A stretch of DNA of 47,228 bases from Clostridium guangxiense (lineage in GTDB: Bacteria; Bacillota; Clostridia; Clostridiales; Clostridiaceae), in assembly GCF_021043395.1 (NCBI RefSeq), contig NZ_JAJNKE010000026.1:12101-59328 (forward strand). Direction: 5' to 3'. The translations under genes were made by a program, and so were the position numbers. The notes beneath the pieces are model-generated. The model worked only from the letters and a program-made list of their open reading frames with translations, ran no database searches and was not told the DNA's origin. Below are positions 35,008 to 42,999 of the stretch, in pieces. Numbering within the stretch: position 1 is the stretch's first letter; every line of letters starts with the position of its first letter.

Positions 35008-36036
35008 ATGGATATAACTGCTCAAATGATTCAAAAAAAGGCCTATGAGCTTGGCTATGAAAAATGTGGTATTATTCCGATTGATTTAATGGATGAGTAT
35101 GCTGAAAAATTTAATGAACGTATTGAAAAAATTCCAAAATCAAAGATGTTTTATCAAAGTCAGCAGCGTTTGATTAATACTAAGAAGATATATCCATGGG
35201 CAAGATCTGTGGTAGTACTAACAGTACCATATGGAAAATACAAGGTCCCAGAAGAATTAAATGGTCACATAGCTAAGGCATATTTATTTGATACACGTGT
35301 TGATAAAAATACAAAAGAATATCAGAATAATCGTGCACTGGAAAAATATATGCAAGAGCTTGATTTAAAGGTAGAGACAGATCAAAAGTTTGGAGTGGTT
35401 GGGATGCGTTGGGCAGCTCTGCAGGCTGGAATTGGCATTATTCGTAGAAACAATTTTTTATACACAGAGTCTGGTTCATGGGTTCATCTTGAAGCTTGGA
35501 TAACTGACAGAGAAATGGAGCTAAAGGAAACAAATAATGTTGTACAGTGCCCAAAATCTTGTAATCGCTGCATGACGTCATGTCCTACAAAATCACTTTC
35601 TGCACCATATACCATGTCACCAACAGAATGTGTTTCTTTTTTGACAACCTTTGGTGGGCGTAATTTACCACAGGAACCGTTGAGTAAAACATTTGGAAAC
35701 TGTATTTATGGATGTGACATTTGTCAAGATGTATGTCCTATGAACAAAGGAAAGTGGAAGGGGGAAATAGAATTTCCCGGTCTTGCAGAACTATCTTCTT
35801 CATTGACACCAGAAAATATTTTGAATATGGAAGAAGCTTTCTATCGTGAGAGAGTACAGCCCAAATTTTTCTATTTATCGCCAGAAGATCTTTGGAAATG
35901 GAAAGTAAATGTATTGTGCTATATGTGTAATAACTATAAGGAAAGTTATAAATCGCTCATTATAAATGCCTGCAATAGCGAAAATAATAAAGTGCGTGAA
36001 ATTGCTTATTCAATTTGTAGAGAACTGTGTTTATAA
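35008..36036 (+). CDS. QueG-like double [4Fe-4S] protein
   Basis: The 342-residue cytoplasmic protein is related to epoxyqueuosine reductase QueG (COG1600). It has a corrinoid-type N-terminal region (residues ~1-175, with ARSVVVLTVPYG and GVVGMRWAALQAGIG). Two ferredoxin-like clusters follow: CPKSCNRCMTSCP from residue 181 and CIYGCDICQDVCP from 232. A HEAT-like C-terminal tail completes it. The first cluster motif departs from the usual QueG CGSCxxC, so it may be a paralogue rather than the tRNA enzyme. The ribosome binding site is AAGGAGG. Confidence 0.82.
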   Translation: MDITAQMIQKKAYELGYEKCGIIPIDLMDEYAEKFNERIEKIPKSKMFYQSQQRLINTKKIYPWARSVVVLTVPYGKYKVPEELNGHIAKAYLFDTRVDKNTKEYQNNRALEKYMQELDLKVETDQKFGVVGMRWAALQAGIGIIRRNNFLYTESGSWVHLEAWITDREMELKETNNVVQCPKSCNRCMTSCPTKSLSAPYTMSPTECVSFLTTFGGRNLPQEPLSKTFGNCIYGCDICQDVCPMNKGKWKGEIEFPGLAELSSSLTPENILNMEEAFYRERVQPKFFYLSPEDLWKWKVNVLCYMCNNYKESYKSLIINACNSENNKVREIAYSICRELCL

Positions 36037-36072
36037 TAAATTACTAATTGAAATTATTGTAGTTATGAAAAG

Positions 36073-36103
36073 CTCTTATCTTATAAAAGGATGAGAGTTT
36101 TTT
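36073..36103 (+). terminator. Intrinsic terminator after the QueG-like gene
   Basis: The stem CTCTTATC/GGATGAGAG has an 8-nt loop and is followed by TTTTTTA. Confidence 0.82.
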
Positions 36104-36172
36104 ATGGTTTACTATTATTTTATTATAAATTAATCTTTCTATAAGAAAAAATTTATTTAACTAATATTTTTG

Positions 36173-36237
36173 TTGACATAAGAGAAAGCAGCGGTTAAAA
36201 TTTAAATTAGTAGTACATGATGTACTACTAATTTAAA
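36173..36237 (+). promoter_or_regulatory. TrmB-MATE promoter with 37-bp perfect palindrome
   Basis: TTGACA (36173-36178) and TAAAAT (36196-36201) are spaced by 17 bp. The palindrome 36201-36237 overlaps the expected start of transcription. Its left arm is TTTAAATTAGTAGTACAT, followed by one G and the exact complement. It ends 14 bp before the regulator start. It is the obvious operator for the TrmB protein. Confidence 0.85.
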
Positions 36238-36251
36238 AGGGGGTAAAACTT

Positions 36252-37031
36252 ATGGATCAAATACTTGATTTATTAGAAAATTTAAATTTTACAAAAACTG
36301 AGGGGTTAGTATATGTTGATTTACTAAAGAATTATAGTCTTACAGGGTACCAGATAGCTAAAAATTTAAATATATCTCGTTCTTCTGTGTATTCAGCTTT
36401 AGACAATTTATATAAAAGAGGTGTTGTATTTTTATTGAATGGCAATTCTCAAATGTATATAGCAGAAAAACCTTCTACTTTAATTAATAAGATGAAAAGT
36501 CAATTTATGGAGAATGCTGACCTATTAGAAAGTAAGCTAAATAGGCTGGAAAAATATGACTTGGAGGAGAGGTATGTAAATATAGAGGGTTATGACAATA
36601 TTATTTCAAAAGTAAAGGAGCTTATTTTAAAAGCTAAAAGTGAGATCTATATCAATACAGATTTTGACCTTCATCTTTTCTCAAAGGAGTTTAATGAAAT
36701 TAATAAAAGAGGTGTCAGGACAATTGTATTTTCCTTTGCAAAATTAGATAAAGATAATCTTCCTGTCGAACTGTATAGTCATTGTAGTTCTGCTTGTGAT
36801 GATAAGCAAACAAGAATTATGCTGGTGGTAGATTGTAAAACTTCACTTATTGCTGATATAACACCTCATCGGGATGAATTTTTAGGAACGTTTACAGATA
36901 ACTTACTTTTGACTTCCATAGTTTCGGAACACATACATAATGATATTTATCTTTTGAAATTAAAAAATAAATATGGAAAAGATTTGATTACTGAAGATAT
37001 AAAATTAAATACATTACTTGAAAACAGATAA
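36252..37031 (+). CDS. TrmB-family transcriptional regulator
   Basis: The 259-residue protein has an N-terminal winged HTH (FTKTEGLVYVDLLKNYSLTG, then NISRSSVYSALDNLYKRG) and a C-terminal PLD-like sensor region (about 110-235). The length is typical of bacterial TrmB-like regulators. It is 29 bp upstream of the MATE pump in one operon and has a GGGGG ribosome binding site. It probably represses the operon through the palindrome and is relieved by a pump substrate. This is inferred from arrangement. Confidence 0.88.
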   Translation: MDQILDLLENLNFTKTEGLVYVDLLKNYSLTGYQIAKNLNISRSSVYSALDNLYKRGVVFLLNGNSQMYIAEKPSTLINKMKSQFMENADLLESKLNRLEKYDLEERYVNIEGYDNIISKVKELILKAKSEIYINTDFDLHLFSKEFNEINKRGVRTIVFSFAKLDKDNLPVELYSHCSSACDDKQTRIMLVVDCKTSLIADITPHRDEFLGTFTDNLLLTSIVSEHIHNDIYLLKLKNKYGKDLITEDIKLNTLLENR

Positions 37032-37060
37032 TCCTATTAATTTGAGAGAGGTGTATATAA

Positions 37061-38452
37061 GTGCTAGATAATTCTTTTAATGATAAATCTTATTATAAAA
37101 CTATATTAGCTATTGCTATTCCAATATCTATACAAAGCTTATTTCAAGCTTCTTTAAGTGTAATTGATCAACTAATGGTAGGGCAGCTTGGTGAAAATGC
37201 AATTGCAGCTGTTGGACTAGGTTCAAGGTTTCCTTTTATTTTTATAACTACTTTAGGTGCAATTGCTACAACGGCATCTATCTTCTCTTCCCAATTTTGG
37301 GGTAAAAAAGATACAAGGAGTATAGGTCATGCCTTTGGTGGAACACTTGTACTAGGTATGGTAATAACAATTATTTTCTCTTTAATATCATTAGCTTTTC
37401 CAAAACAGATACTAGCGCTCTATTCTAGAGATGAAAAAATAATAGAAATGGGAGGCTCATATCTTAGGATTATAGCGATAAGCTACATTCCATTATTACT
37501 AACTGCTATTTTCTCAGCGATTTTAAGAAGTACAGAACATGTAAAGGTACCAATGTATGCTGGATTATTATCCATTGTATTAAATACCAGCTTAAACTTT
37601 GCCCTTATATTTGGTAGTTTTGGTTTTCCTAGATTGGGGTTATATGGTACGGCTTATGCTACGGTCATTGCTAGATTTGTTGAATGTATATTGATCTTAT
37701 CTGTCACATATGGTAAAAAATATGTAGGTGCCTTCAAGGTCAATGAATTTATTTTTATTCCTAGGGAACTTGTAAGGAAAATACTTATAGTATGTGTTCC
37801 ATTAGTACTAAATGAGTTCATGTGGTCTTTGGGTGAAACTATGTATTCTATAGTATATGGAAGAATGGGGACCTTTGAGGTAGCCTCTATGACTTTGACT
37901 TATCCTATTCAAGGCTTAAGCATAGGACTATTTACAGGATTAAGCAGTGCAGCTGGAATAATGGTTGGAAATAAACTAGGTGTAGGTGATACTGAATTAG
38001 CCTTTAAGTATTCAAAAAAACTTATTAAAATTGGTATTGTAGGTTCAATATTATTTGGTGGGCTGTTATCGATTTTTTCAAATTTATATGTATCAGTATT
38101 CAATATAAATAATAACCTAAAATCTTGCACAGCTAATCTTTTAATCATATTTAGCATAGTACTGTGGATTAAGGTTTCTAATATGATTATAGGCAGCGGA
38201 ATACTAAGAAGTGGTGGGAAAACTCACTATACTCTTTTCTTAGACATGTTTGGCACTTGGTGCATTGGAGTTCCTGTGGGATTTCTGTCAGCTTTTATTT
38301 TTAAGTTATCAATTGAATGGGTTTACTTTATAATATGTGGAGAAGAGCTTGTAAGATTTATAATTGGTCTTAAATTGTTATATTCAAAAAAGTGGATGAA
38401 AAGTTTAACAAATGTTACCGATGAGCATGGCACATCAGAAGTATTTGACTAG
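37061..38452 (+). CDS. MATE-family multidrug efflux protein
   Basis: The 463-residue MATE transporter has about 12 TM helices. It has an AIPISIQSLFQASLSVIDQLMVG start typical of the DinF/NorM class and a duplicated six-helix architecture (second half from about residue 240, RELVRKILIVCVPLVLNE). It begins with GTG after GAGGTG. It is cotranscribed with the TrmB regulator. Cation-coupled export of drugs or metabolites is expected; the substrate is unknown. Confidence 0.92.
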   Translation: MLDNSFNDKSYYKTILAIAIPISIQSLFQASLSVIDQLMVGQLGENAIAAVGLGSRFPFIFITTLGAIATTASIFSSQFWGKKDTRSIGHAFGGTLVLGMVITIIFSLISLAFPKQILALYSRDEKIIEMGGSYLRIIAISYIPLLLTAIFSAILRSTEHVKVPMYAGLLSIVLNTSLNFALIFGSFGFPRLGLYGTAYATVIARFVECILILSVTYGKKYVGAFKVNEFIFIPRELVRKILIVCVPLVLNEFMWSLGETMYSIVYGRMGTFEVASMTLTYPIQGLSIGLFTGLSSAAGIMVGNKLGVGDTELAFKYSKKLIKIGIVGSILFGGLLSIFSNLYVSVFNINNNLKSCTANLLIIFSIVLWIKVSNMIIGSGILRSGGKTHYTLFLDMFGTWCIGVPVGFLSAFIFKLSIEWVYFIICGEELVRFIIGLKLLYSKKWMKSLTNVTDEHGTSEVFD

Positions 38453-38493
38453 TTACAGTAAACTGGCATATAAAATGCTCAATCTAAGCTTGA

Positions 38494-38638
38494 TTTGACA
38501 CAAAAATTATCTGCATATGAAGATTAGTGTCAAAGAGTTAGACTTTTATAGTGTTACAGTAAAATAAATTAATATATCTAAATTACAGGCTATCAATGTT
38601 TGACACAATAGTGCCACTAATTTGGCATATTTTTTGCT
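38494..38638 (+). promoter_or_regulatory. Sigma-54 promoter with dyad upstream sites
   Basis: TTGGCATATTTTTTGCT (38622-38638) has the invariant GG-N10-GC spacing of -24/-12 sigma-54 promoters. Upstream are TTTGACAC (38494) with GTGTCAAA (38527), and TTTGACACAATAGTGCCA (38599-38616). These are related half-sites suitable for an enhancer-binding activator. The promoter points at the LevR/SIS remnant, which fits a LevR-class system. Confidence 0.7.
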
Positions 38639-38779
38639 TTGAATAAATAGGATGAAGACTTAATTAAAGCTTAGGTATTATGGAACATGTATAAATTAAT
38701 AGTTGGGTCGGTAATCATATAAATAGGAAAAGCTTGAAATGTGCACTAAAGAAAATTCAGATAGGTGGTGTTATTGTTT

Positions 38780-39393
38780 ATGTTAAAAGATGATACTCTA
38801 AAATATTTGTATGAAAAAACAAAGAATTATGAGAAGGGTAAAAATAATAAGATATTTACAGCTCAATATATTTCGGAGCTATTTAAGGTAAAACGTAATA
38901 CTATAAGCCATTATATAAACCAAATGATTGAAGATGGTGAAGTAATTAAGGTTAATACAAGACCAGTATATTTTTTTCATAAAAGAGCATTCGAAGAAAC
39001 GTTTTTTCAAGTTTAGACGAACTATTTTTTAGAGAAGATGAAGGTGAGAAAGTGGAGGAAGTATTTGATAAACTTATAGGTATCAGCGGAAGCTTATGGG
39101 GAAAGACATATTCTTATGCAATGTGTGTATTAGAAGAAATGCAGTGGATTAAGACAAAATCTATACAGGCTCCTGAATACTTCCACGGTACACTTGAAAT
39201 TGTAGAAGATGGTACATGTGTTGTACTTTTAAGAGGTGAAGATGAAACAAGAGTTATTTGTGATAGAGTTGAGAATTTTACAAAACAACACTCAAGCAAA
39301 TTTACAATATTTGATACAAAAGATTATGTAACAGAAGGGATAAGCGATGAATTTAGAGGGTTATGTGTAAAAAAGCTATTGCTAGAAACTTGA
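38780..39393 (+). pseudogene. LevR-type activator N-terminus fused to SIS deglycase C-terminus
   Basis: The first part (38780-39016) is the N-terminal HTH of a LevR/PTS-type sigma-54 activator: YISELFKVKRNTISHYINQM, then NTRPVYFFHKRAFEE. At a run of six Ts (about 39002-39007) the frame shifts. One added T would give FFSSLDELF and continue into VFDKLIGISGSL, the normal LevR sequence just before its AAA+ domain. Near 39100 the frame turns into the C-terminus of a FrlB/GfrF-type SIS deglycase (TYSYAMCVLEEMQW, APEYFHGTLEI, DETRVICDRVENF). The AAA+, PRD and PTS genes between are gone. Confidence 0.75.
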
Positions 39394-39424
39394 GTTTTTA
39401 GTAATAGTTTTTTTTATATAGGTA

Positions 39425-39474
39425 TTGACCTTTTTTTTGTTTTAGTGTACTATATGTATAGTACACTAAAACAA
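39425..39474 (+). promoter_or_regulatory. GntR operon promoter with 38-bp perfect palindrome
   Basis: TTGACC (39425-39430) and TACTAT (39448-39453) are spaced by 17 bp. The palindrome 39437-39474 has arms TTGTTTTAGTGTACTATA and its exact complement around TG, so it covers the -10 box. It is the likely YtrA-type GntR operator. Confidence 0.85.
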
Positions 39475-39483
39475 TTAATTATG

Positions 39484-39510
39484 GTGAAATCAGCTTCGCT
39501 GTGATTTCAC
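39484..39510 (+). promoter_or_regulatory. Leader hairpin upstream of the GntR gene
   Basis: GTGAAATCA and TGATTTCAC form a perfect stem with inner CAGC/GCTG pairing, in the 5' leader between the operator and the ribosome binding site. It is followed by TCTATTT, a weak terminator tail, so it may be an attenuator or an mRNA-stability element. Confidence 0.5.
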
Positions 39511-39583
39511 TCTATTTGAATGAGAATTATAAATGTGGTATTATTTCAAAGGCTTTAATATTAAGAACATGGAGGTAATTTAT

Positions 39584-39946
39584 ATGCAATATGATAACAA
39601 TATTCCAATTTATATACAAATAATAAACAGCATAAAAGCAGATATAATAAATGGCAAACTGAAGACTGGTGACAAATTGCCATCTATAAGGGAAATGGCA
39701 GTAAAGTTTAAAGTTAATCCTAACACGCTCCAAAGAGTTTATCAGGAGCTAGAAAGAGCCAATATAACTTATACGCAAAGGGGAACAGGAAGCTTTATTA
39801 GGGAGGATGAGAATATGGTTAAAAATTTAAAGAGAGAAATGGCAACGGAAGTAGTTGAGAACTTTATAGAAAGTATAAAGAGTTTTGGGTTTGATGATGA
39901 AGAAATAATAAAAGTTATTAAAGAGAAACTTGAGGGGAGCAAGTAA
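39584..39946 (+). CDS. GntR-family regulator, YtrA subfamily
   Basis: The 120-residue protein has a winged HTH at the N-terminus (LKTGDKLPSIREMAVKFKVN, then NTLQRVYQELERANITYTQRGTGSF) and only a short helical C-terminal dimerisation arm, as in YtrA regulators that control ABC transporters. ATG 39584 is chosen for the GGAGG 8 nt upstream and because the conserved region begins NIPIYIQI. The stop precedes the ATPase start by one base, so it is the first gene of the transporter operon. Autorepression through the palindrome is expected. Confidence 0.92.
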   Translation: MQYDNNIPIYIQIINSIKADIINGKLKTGDKLPSIREMAVKFKVNPNTLQRVYQELERANITYTQRGTGSFIREDENMVKNLKREMATEVVENFIESIKSFGFDDEEIIKVIKEKLEGSK

Positions 39947-39947
39947 A

Positions 39948-40652
39948 ATGGTAGAATGCATATTAAAAGTTTCTAATCTCAACAAAAGTTACTTCAGAAA
40001 AAAGGCTTTAGATAATTTTGAAATGGAAATAAAGGAAGGAAAAATAGTAGGGCTTTTAGGACCAAATGGAAGTGGAAAAAGCACCTTTTTAAAAATACTA
40101 GCAGGTCTCCTAAGAAAGAGTTCAGGAGAGGTTTTAATAGATGGAAATGAAGTGGGAGTATATACAAAATCTATAGTATCTTATTTGCCAGATAAAAATT
40201 ACCTTTATAAATGGATGAGAATAAAAGATGCATTTAGCTATTTTAGAGATTTTTATAAGGATTTTGATTATGCAAAAGCAGAAGAACTTTTGAAGTTTAT
40301 GAATTTAGATATAGATAGCAAGGTAACAACTCTTTCAAAAGGAATGCTTGAAAAACTACATCTTGTACTAGTGCTTTCAAGAAAAGCAAGACTTTATATA
40401 CTTGATGAACCATTAGGTGGAGTCGATCCAACTACAAGAGAAAAAATATTGGATACAATAATAAATAATTTTAATGACAAGAGTTCAATGATAATAACTA
40501 CGCATCTCGTAAATGACATAGAGAGATTATTTGATGATGTTGTATTTATATCAAATGGCAAGAATGTTCTAAGTGGAGGTGCAGAAGAACTTAGGAATGA
40601 AAGAGATATGTCTATAGATGAGCTTTATAGGGAGGTTTTTAAGGATGCTTAA
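39948..40652 (+). CDS. ABC transporter ATPase, tandem copy 1
   Basis: The 234-residue ATPase has Walker A GPNGSGKST near 38-46, Walker B LYILDEPLGGVD, and an unusual signature TLSKGMLEK in place of LSGGQ, as in some YtrB-like ATPases. ATG 39948 follows GGGGAG. The 3' end overlaps the permease start by 8 bp. It is about nine-tenths identical by eye to the ATPase at 41414. YtrA-linked exporters respond to cell-wall-active antibiotics in Bacillus; a similar role here is inferred. Confidence 0.9.
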   Translation: MVECILKVSNLNKSYFRKKALDNFEMEIKEGKIVGLLGPNGSGKSTFLKILAGLLRKSSGEVLIDGNEVGVYTKSIVSYLPDKNYLYKWMRIKDAFSYFRDFYKDFDYAKAEELLKFMNLDIDSKVTTLSKGMLEKLHLVLVLSRKARLYILDEPLGGVDPTTREKILDTIINNFNDKSSMIITTHLVNDIERLFDDVVFISNGKNVLSGGAEELRNERDMSIDELYREVFKDA

Positions 40653-41394
40653 ACTTATAAAATACGAAATTAAAACAGTGTGGAGAGACTTAATTATACT
40701 TTTAGCAATTGTAGTTTTGCTAAATCTAGCTCTCCTAACAAGAGTTAATGTGTGGAAAAATGATCTTGTTTTTGGATTAAGCTGTTTAATTTATTTTGGA
40801 GGTTTAGTTGCAATTTTCATAGGTAATATAAAAATATTTACAAGAGATTTAAAGGAAAACACAGGGTACTTATTATTTACACTTCCTCAAAATGGCTATT
40901 CAATCGTTGGAGAAAAACTAATAATATCATTAGTAGAAGTTATTATTATAAGCACTGCTGGAATAGGCTTTATTGATGTTTTTTCAAGTTTAGTATCTTT
41001 ACAATTATTTAAAGGCTTTAACTTTGGGGCAGTTTTGCAGACTGTGGGAGATTTATATGCATATATATCACTTATTATATTTATATATTTTGTAGTTGCG
41101 GTTACGAAGATGATAATGAAGGGAAGAAGATTGAGTGGTCTAGTAGAATTCGGAATATTTGGAATTTTAGCATTTGTATCATATAAAATAGATGTAATTT
41201 TAGAAAAGATATTTCCACAGAAGATTAATATATCAGGAGGAATAACAAATCTACAAATATCTCCTGATAAAGTTAGCAATGTTAGTTATGGAAGTGTATC
41301 ATTTAATATTGCAAATGGAGTATTTGGTTTTATTGTAACTGTAATCTTATTCGTGGTTACAGCGCGTATTTTAGAAAAAAGAATAGACTTATAG
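40645..41394 (+). CDS. ABC transporter permease, tandem copy 1
   Basis: The 249-residue membrane protein, MLKLIKYEIKTVWRD at its start, has about six TM helices. The start at 40645 has GGGAGG upstream and is translationally coupled to the ATPase. It is paralogous to the permease at 42111 (shared YEIKT, LLNLxLxTRxNVWK, FTRDLK and final LEKxIDL), but the pair has diverged far more than the ATPases have. Confidence 0.88.
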   Translation: MLKLIKYEIKTVWRDLIILLAIVVLLNLALLTRVNVWKNDLVFGLSCLIYFGGLVAIFIGNIKIFTRDLKENTGYLLFTLPQNGYSIVGEKLIISLVEVIIISTAGIGFIDVFSSLVSLQLFKGFNFGAVLQTVGDLYAYISLIIFIYFVVAVTKMIMKGRRLSGLVEFGIFGILAFVSYKIDVILEKIFPQKINISGGITNLQISPDKVSNVSYGSVSFNIANGVFGFIVTVILFVVTARILEKRIDL

Positions 41395-41413
41395 ATTTTA
41401 GGAGGAATAATTA

Positions 41414-42118
41414 ATGGGAGAATGCATATTAAAAGTTTCTAATCTTAATAAAAGCTATTTTAGAAAAAAGGCTCTTGATAATTTTGAAATGAAGCTGGAA
41501 GAAGGAAAGATATTAGGGCTTTTGGGACCTAATGGAAGTGGCAAAAGCACATTCTTAAAAATATTAGCAGGCCTTTTAAGAAAAAATTCAGGAGAAGTTT
41601 TAATAGATGGAAATGAAATAGGTATATACACAAAATCTATAGTATCTTACTTGCCAGATAAAAATTATCTTTATAAGTGGATGAAAATAAAGGATGCATT
41701 TAGCTATTTTAGGGATTTTTACAGCGACTTTGATTATGCTAAGGCAGAAGAACTTTTGAAATTTATGAATTTGGATATGGAAAGCAAAGTAACAAGTCTT
41801 TCAAAAGGAATGCTCGAAAAATTACATTTAACACTTGTGCTTTCAAGAAAAGCAAGATTGTATGTACTTGATGAACCATTGGGAGGAGTCGATCCAACCA
41901 CAAGGGAAAAAATATTAGATACTATAATAAATAATTTCAATGAAAAAAGCTCAATGATAATAACTACACATCTTGTAAATGACATAGAGAGATTGTTTGA
42001 TGATGTTGTATTTATATCCGATGGTAAAAATGTTTTAAGTGGAAGCGCTGAAGGACTTAGAAATGAAAAAGGCATGTCTATAGATGAACTTTACAGGGAG
42101 GTTTTCAAGGATGTTTAA
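41414..42118 (+). CDS. ABC transporter ATPase, tandem copy 2
   Basis: The 234-residue paralogue of the ATPase at 39948 has identical motifs (GPNGSGKST, SLSKGMLEK, LYVLDEPLGGVD) and about 25 scattered substitutions. An AGGAGG ribosome binding site precedes the ATG. It arises from tandem duplication of the ATPase-permease pair within one operon. Confidence 0.9.
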   Translation: MGECILKVSNLNKSYFRKKALDNFEMKLEEGKILGLLGPNGSGKSTFLKILAGLLRKNSGEVLIDGNEIGIYTKSIVSYLPDKNYLYKWMKIKDAFSYFRDFYSDFDYAKAEELLKFMNLDMESKVTSLSKGMLEKLHLTLVLSRKARLYVLDEPLGGVDPTTREKILDTIINNFNEKSSMIITTHLVNDIERLFDDVVFISDGKNVLSGSAEGLRNEKGMSIDELYREVFKDV

Positions 42119-42911
42119 AATTATAAAATATGAAATTAAAACTATAAGCAAAGAATTTTTAATAATTTTAGCAGCAATAGTGCTTTTGAATTTAGTACTT
42201 ATGACTAGAATTAATGTTTGGAAAGATACTACCTTGATTATGTTGACATTTCTTATATGTTTTGGAGCAGGTGTAGTTGCTTTTATATACAATATAACTA
42301 TGTTCACAAGGGATCTAAAGCAGGATACAGGATATTTGATTTTTTCAATTCCTAAAAGTGGATATTCAATTTTAGGAGCAAAGATGATTTCTTCTATAAT
42401 TGTAATTGCAGCTTCATTGATTATTAGTGCAATTATGAGCTTTCTTCTTGGAATTGTTGCAATGGGAAACTTTAATGATTTTATTAAAGGATTCACTAGT
42501 TTAAAAATATCTGGTATTGATGCTATTAAAGCTGTATTAGTTTTAATAGCAGATGTTATTATAATTATTATTGGATATATTGGAACTCTTTTAATTATAT
42601 ATTTTTCTGTATCAGTATCTAGGGCTATAATGAATGGAAGAAAATATAGTGGTCTTGTTAGCTTCTTGATTTTTATAATAGTTAATTTAGTATCAGGAAA
42701 AATATATGACCTTCTATCTAGAGCAATTCCTAAAACTATAAATCCTTATGTTACGCTTTATAGTAATAGTATTGTTAATTCAACTAATAATCCTGATCCA
42801 TCTATACTCTTTATTCCAATAAATTGGGCAGGCGGAATTTTTTATCTTGTTTTTAGCGTTGCTTTATTTATAGCAACAGGGTATATACTTGAAAAGAAAA
42901 TAGATCTTTAA
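42111..42911 (+). CDS. ABC transporter permease, tandem copy 2
   Basis: The 266-residue membrane protein starts MFKIIKYEIKTISKE and has about six TM helices. It overlaps the ATPase end by 8 bp, as in copy 1, and ends LEKKIDL. The two permeases could form a heterodimer served by near-identical ATPases, or be two separate exporters. A terminator follows. Confidence 0.88.
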   Translation: MFKIIKYEIKTISKEFLIILAAIVLLNLVLMTRINVWKDTTLIMLTFLICFGAGVVAFIYNITMFTRDLKQDTGYLIFSIPKSGYSILGAKMISSIIVIAASLIISAIMSFLLGIVAMGNFNDFIKGFTSLKISGIDAIKAVLVLIADVIIIIIGYIGTLLIIYFSVSVSRAIMNGRKYSGLVSFLIFIIVNLVSGKIYDLLSRAIPKTINPYVTLYSNSIVNSTNNPDPSILFIPINWAGGIFYLVFSVALFIATGYILEKKIDL

Positions 42912-42927
42912 TAGTTGACGATAGGCA

Positions 42928-42970
42928 GCATATAATCTTGTGCAAAGCACATAATTATATGCTGTTTTTT
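42928..42970 (+). terminator. Intrinsic terminator of the GntR-ABC operon
   Basis: A long stem, AGCATATAAT with ATTATATGCT and inner TGTGC/GCACA, is followed by six or more Ts. Confidence 0.88.
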
Positions 42971-42974
42971 TATA

Positions 42975-42999
42975 TAGATAGACAACTTGAAACTTTAAT
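42975..42999. repeat. Solo terminus of repeat family A/B at the Rhs breakpoint
   Basis: TAGATAGACAACTTGAAACTTTAA matches the outermost ~24 bp of family A (ATAGACAACTTGGAAG) and of B3 (TGAAACTTTAAA). No core follows; Rhs coding sequence begins immediately to its right. Confidence 0.55.

Noticed and set aside
39052-39393. A stand-alone 113-residue protein starting at GTG 39052
   Set aside because: The start has no clear ribosome binding site and its first 15 residues continue the upstream LevR sequence after a one-base frameshift, so it is part of the fused remnant.
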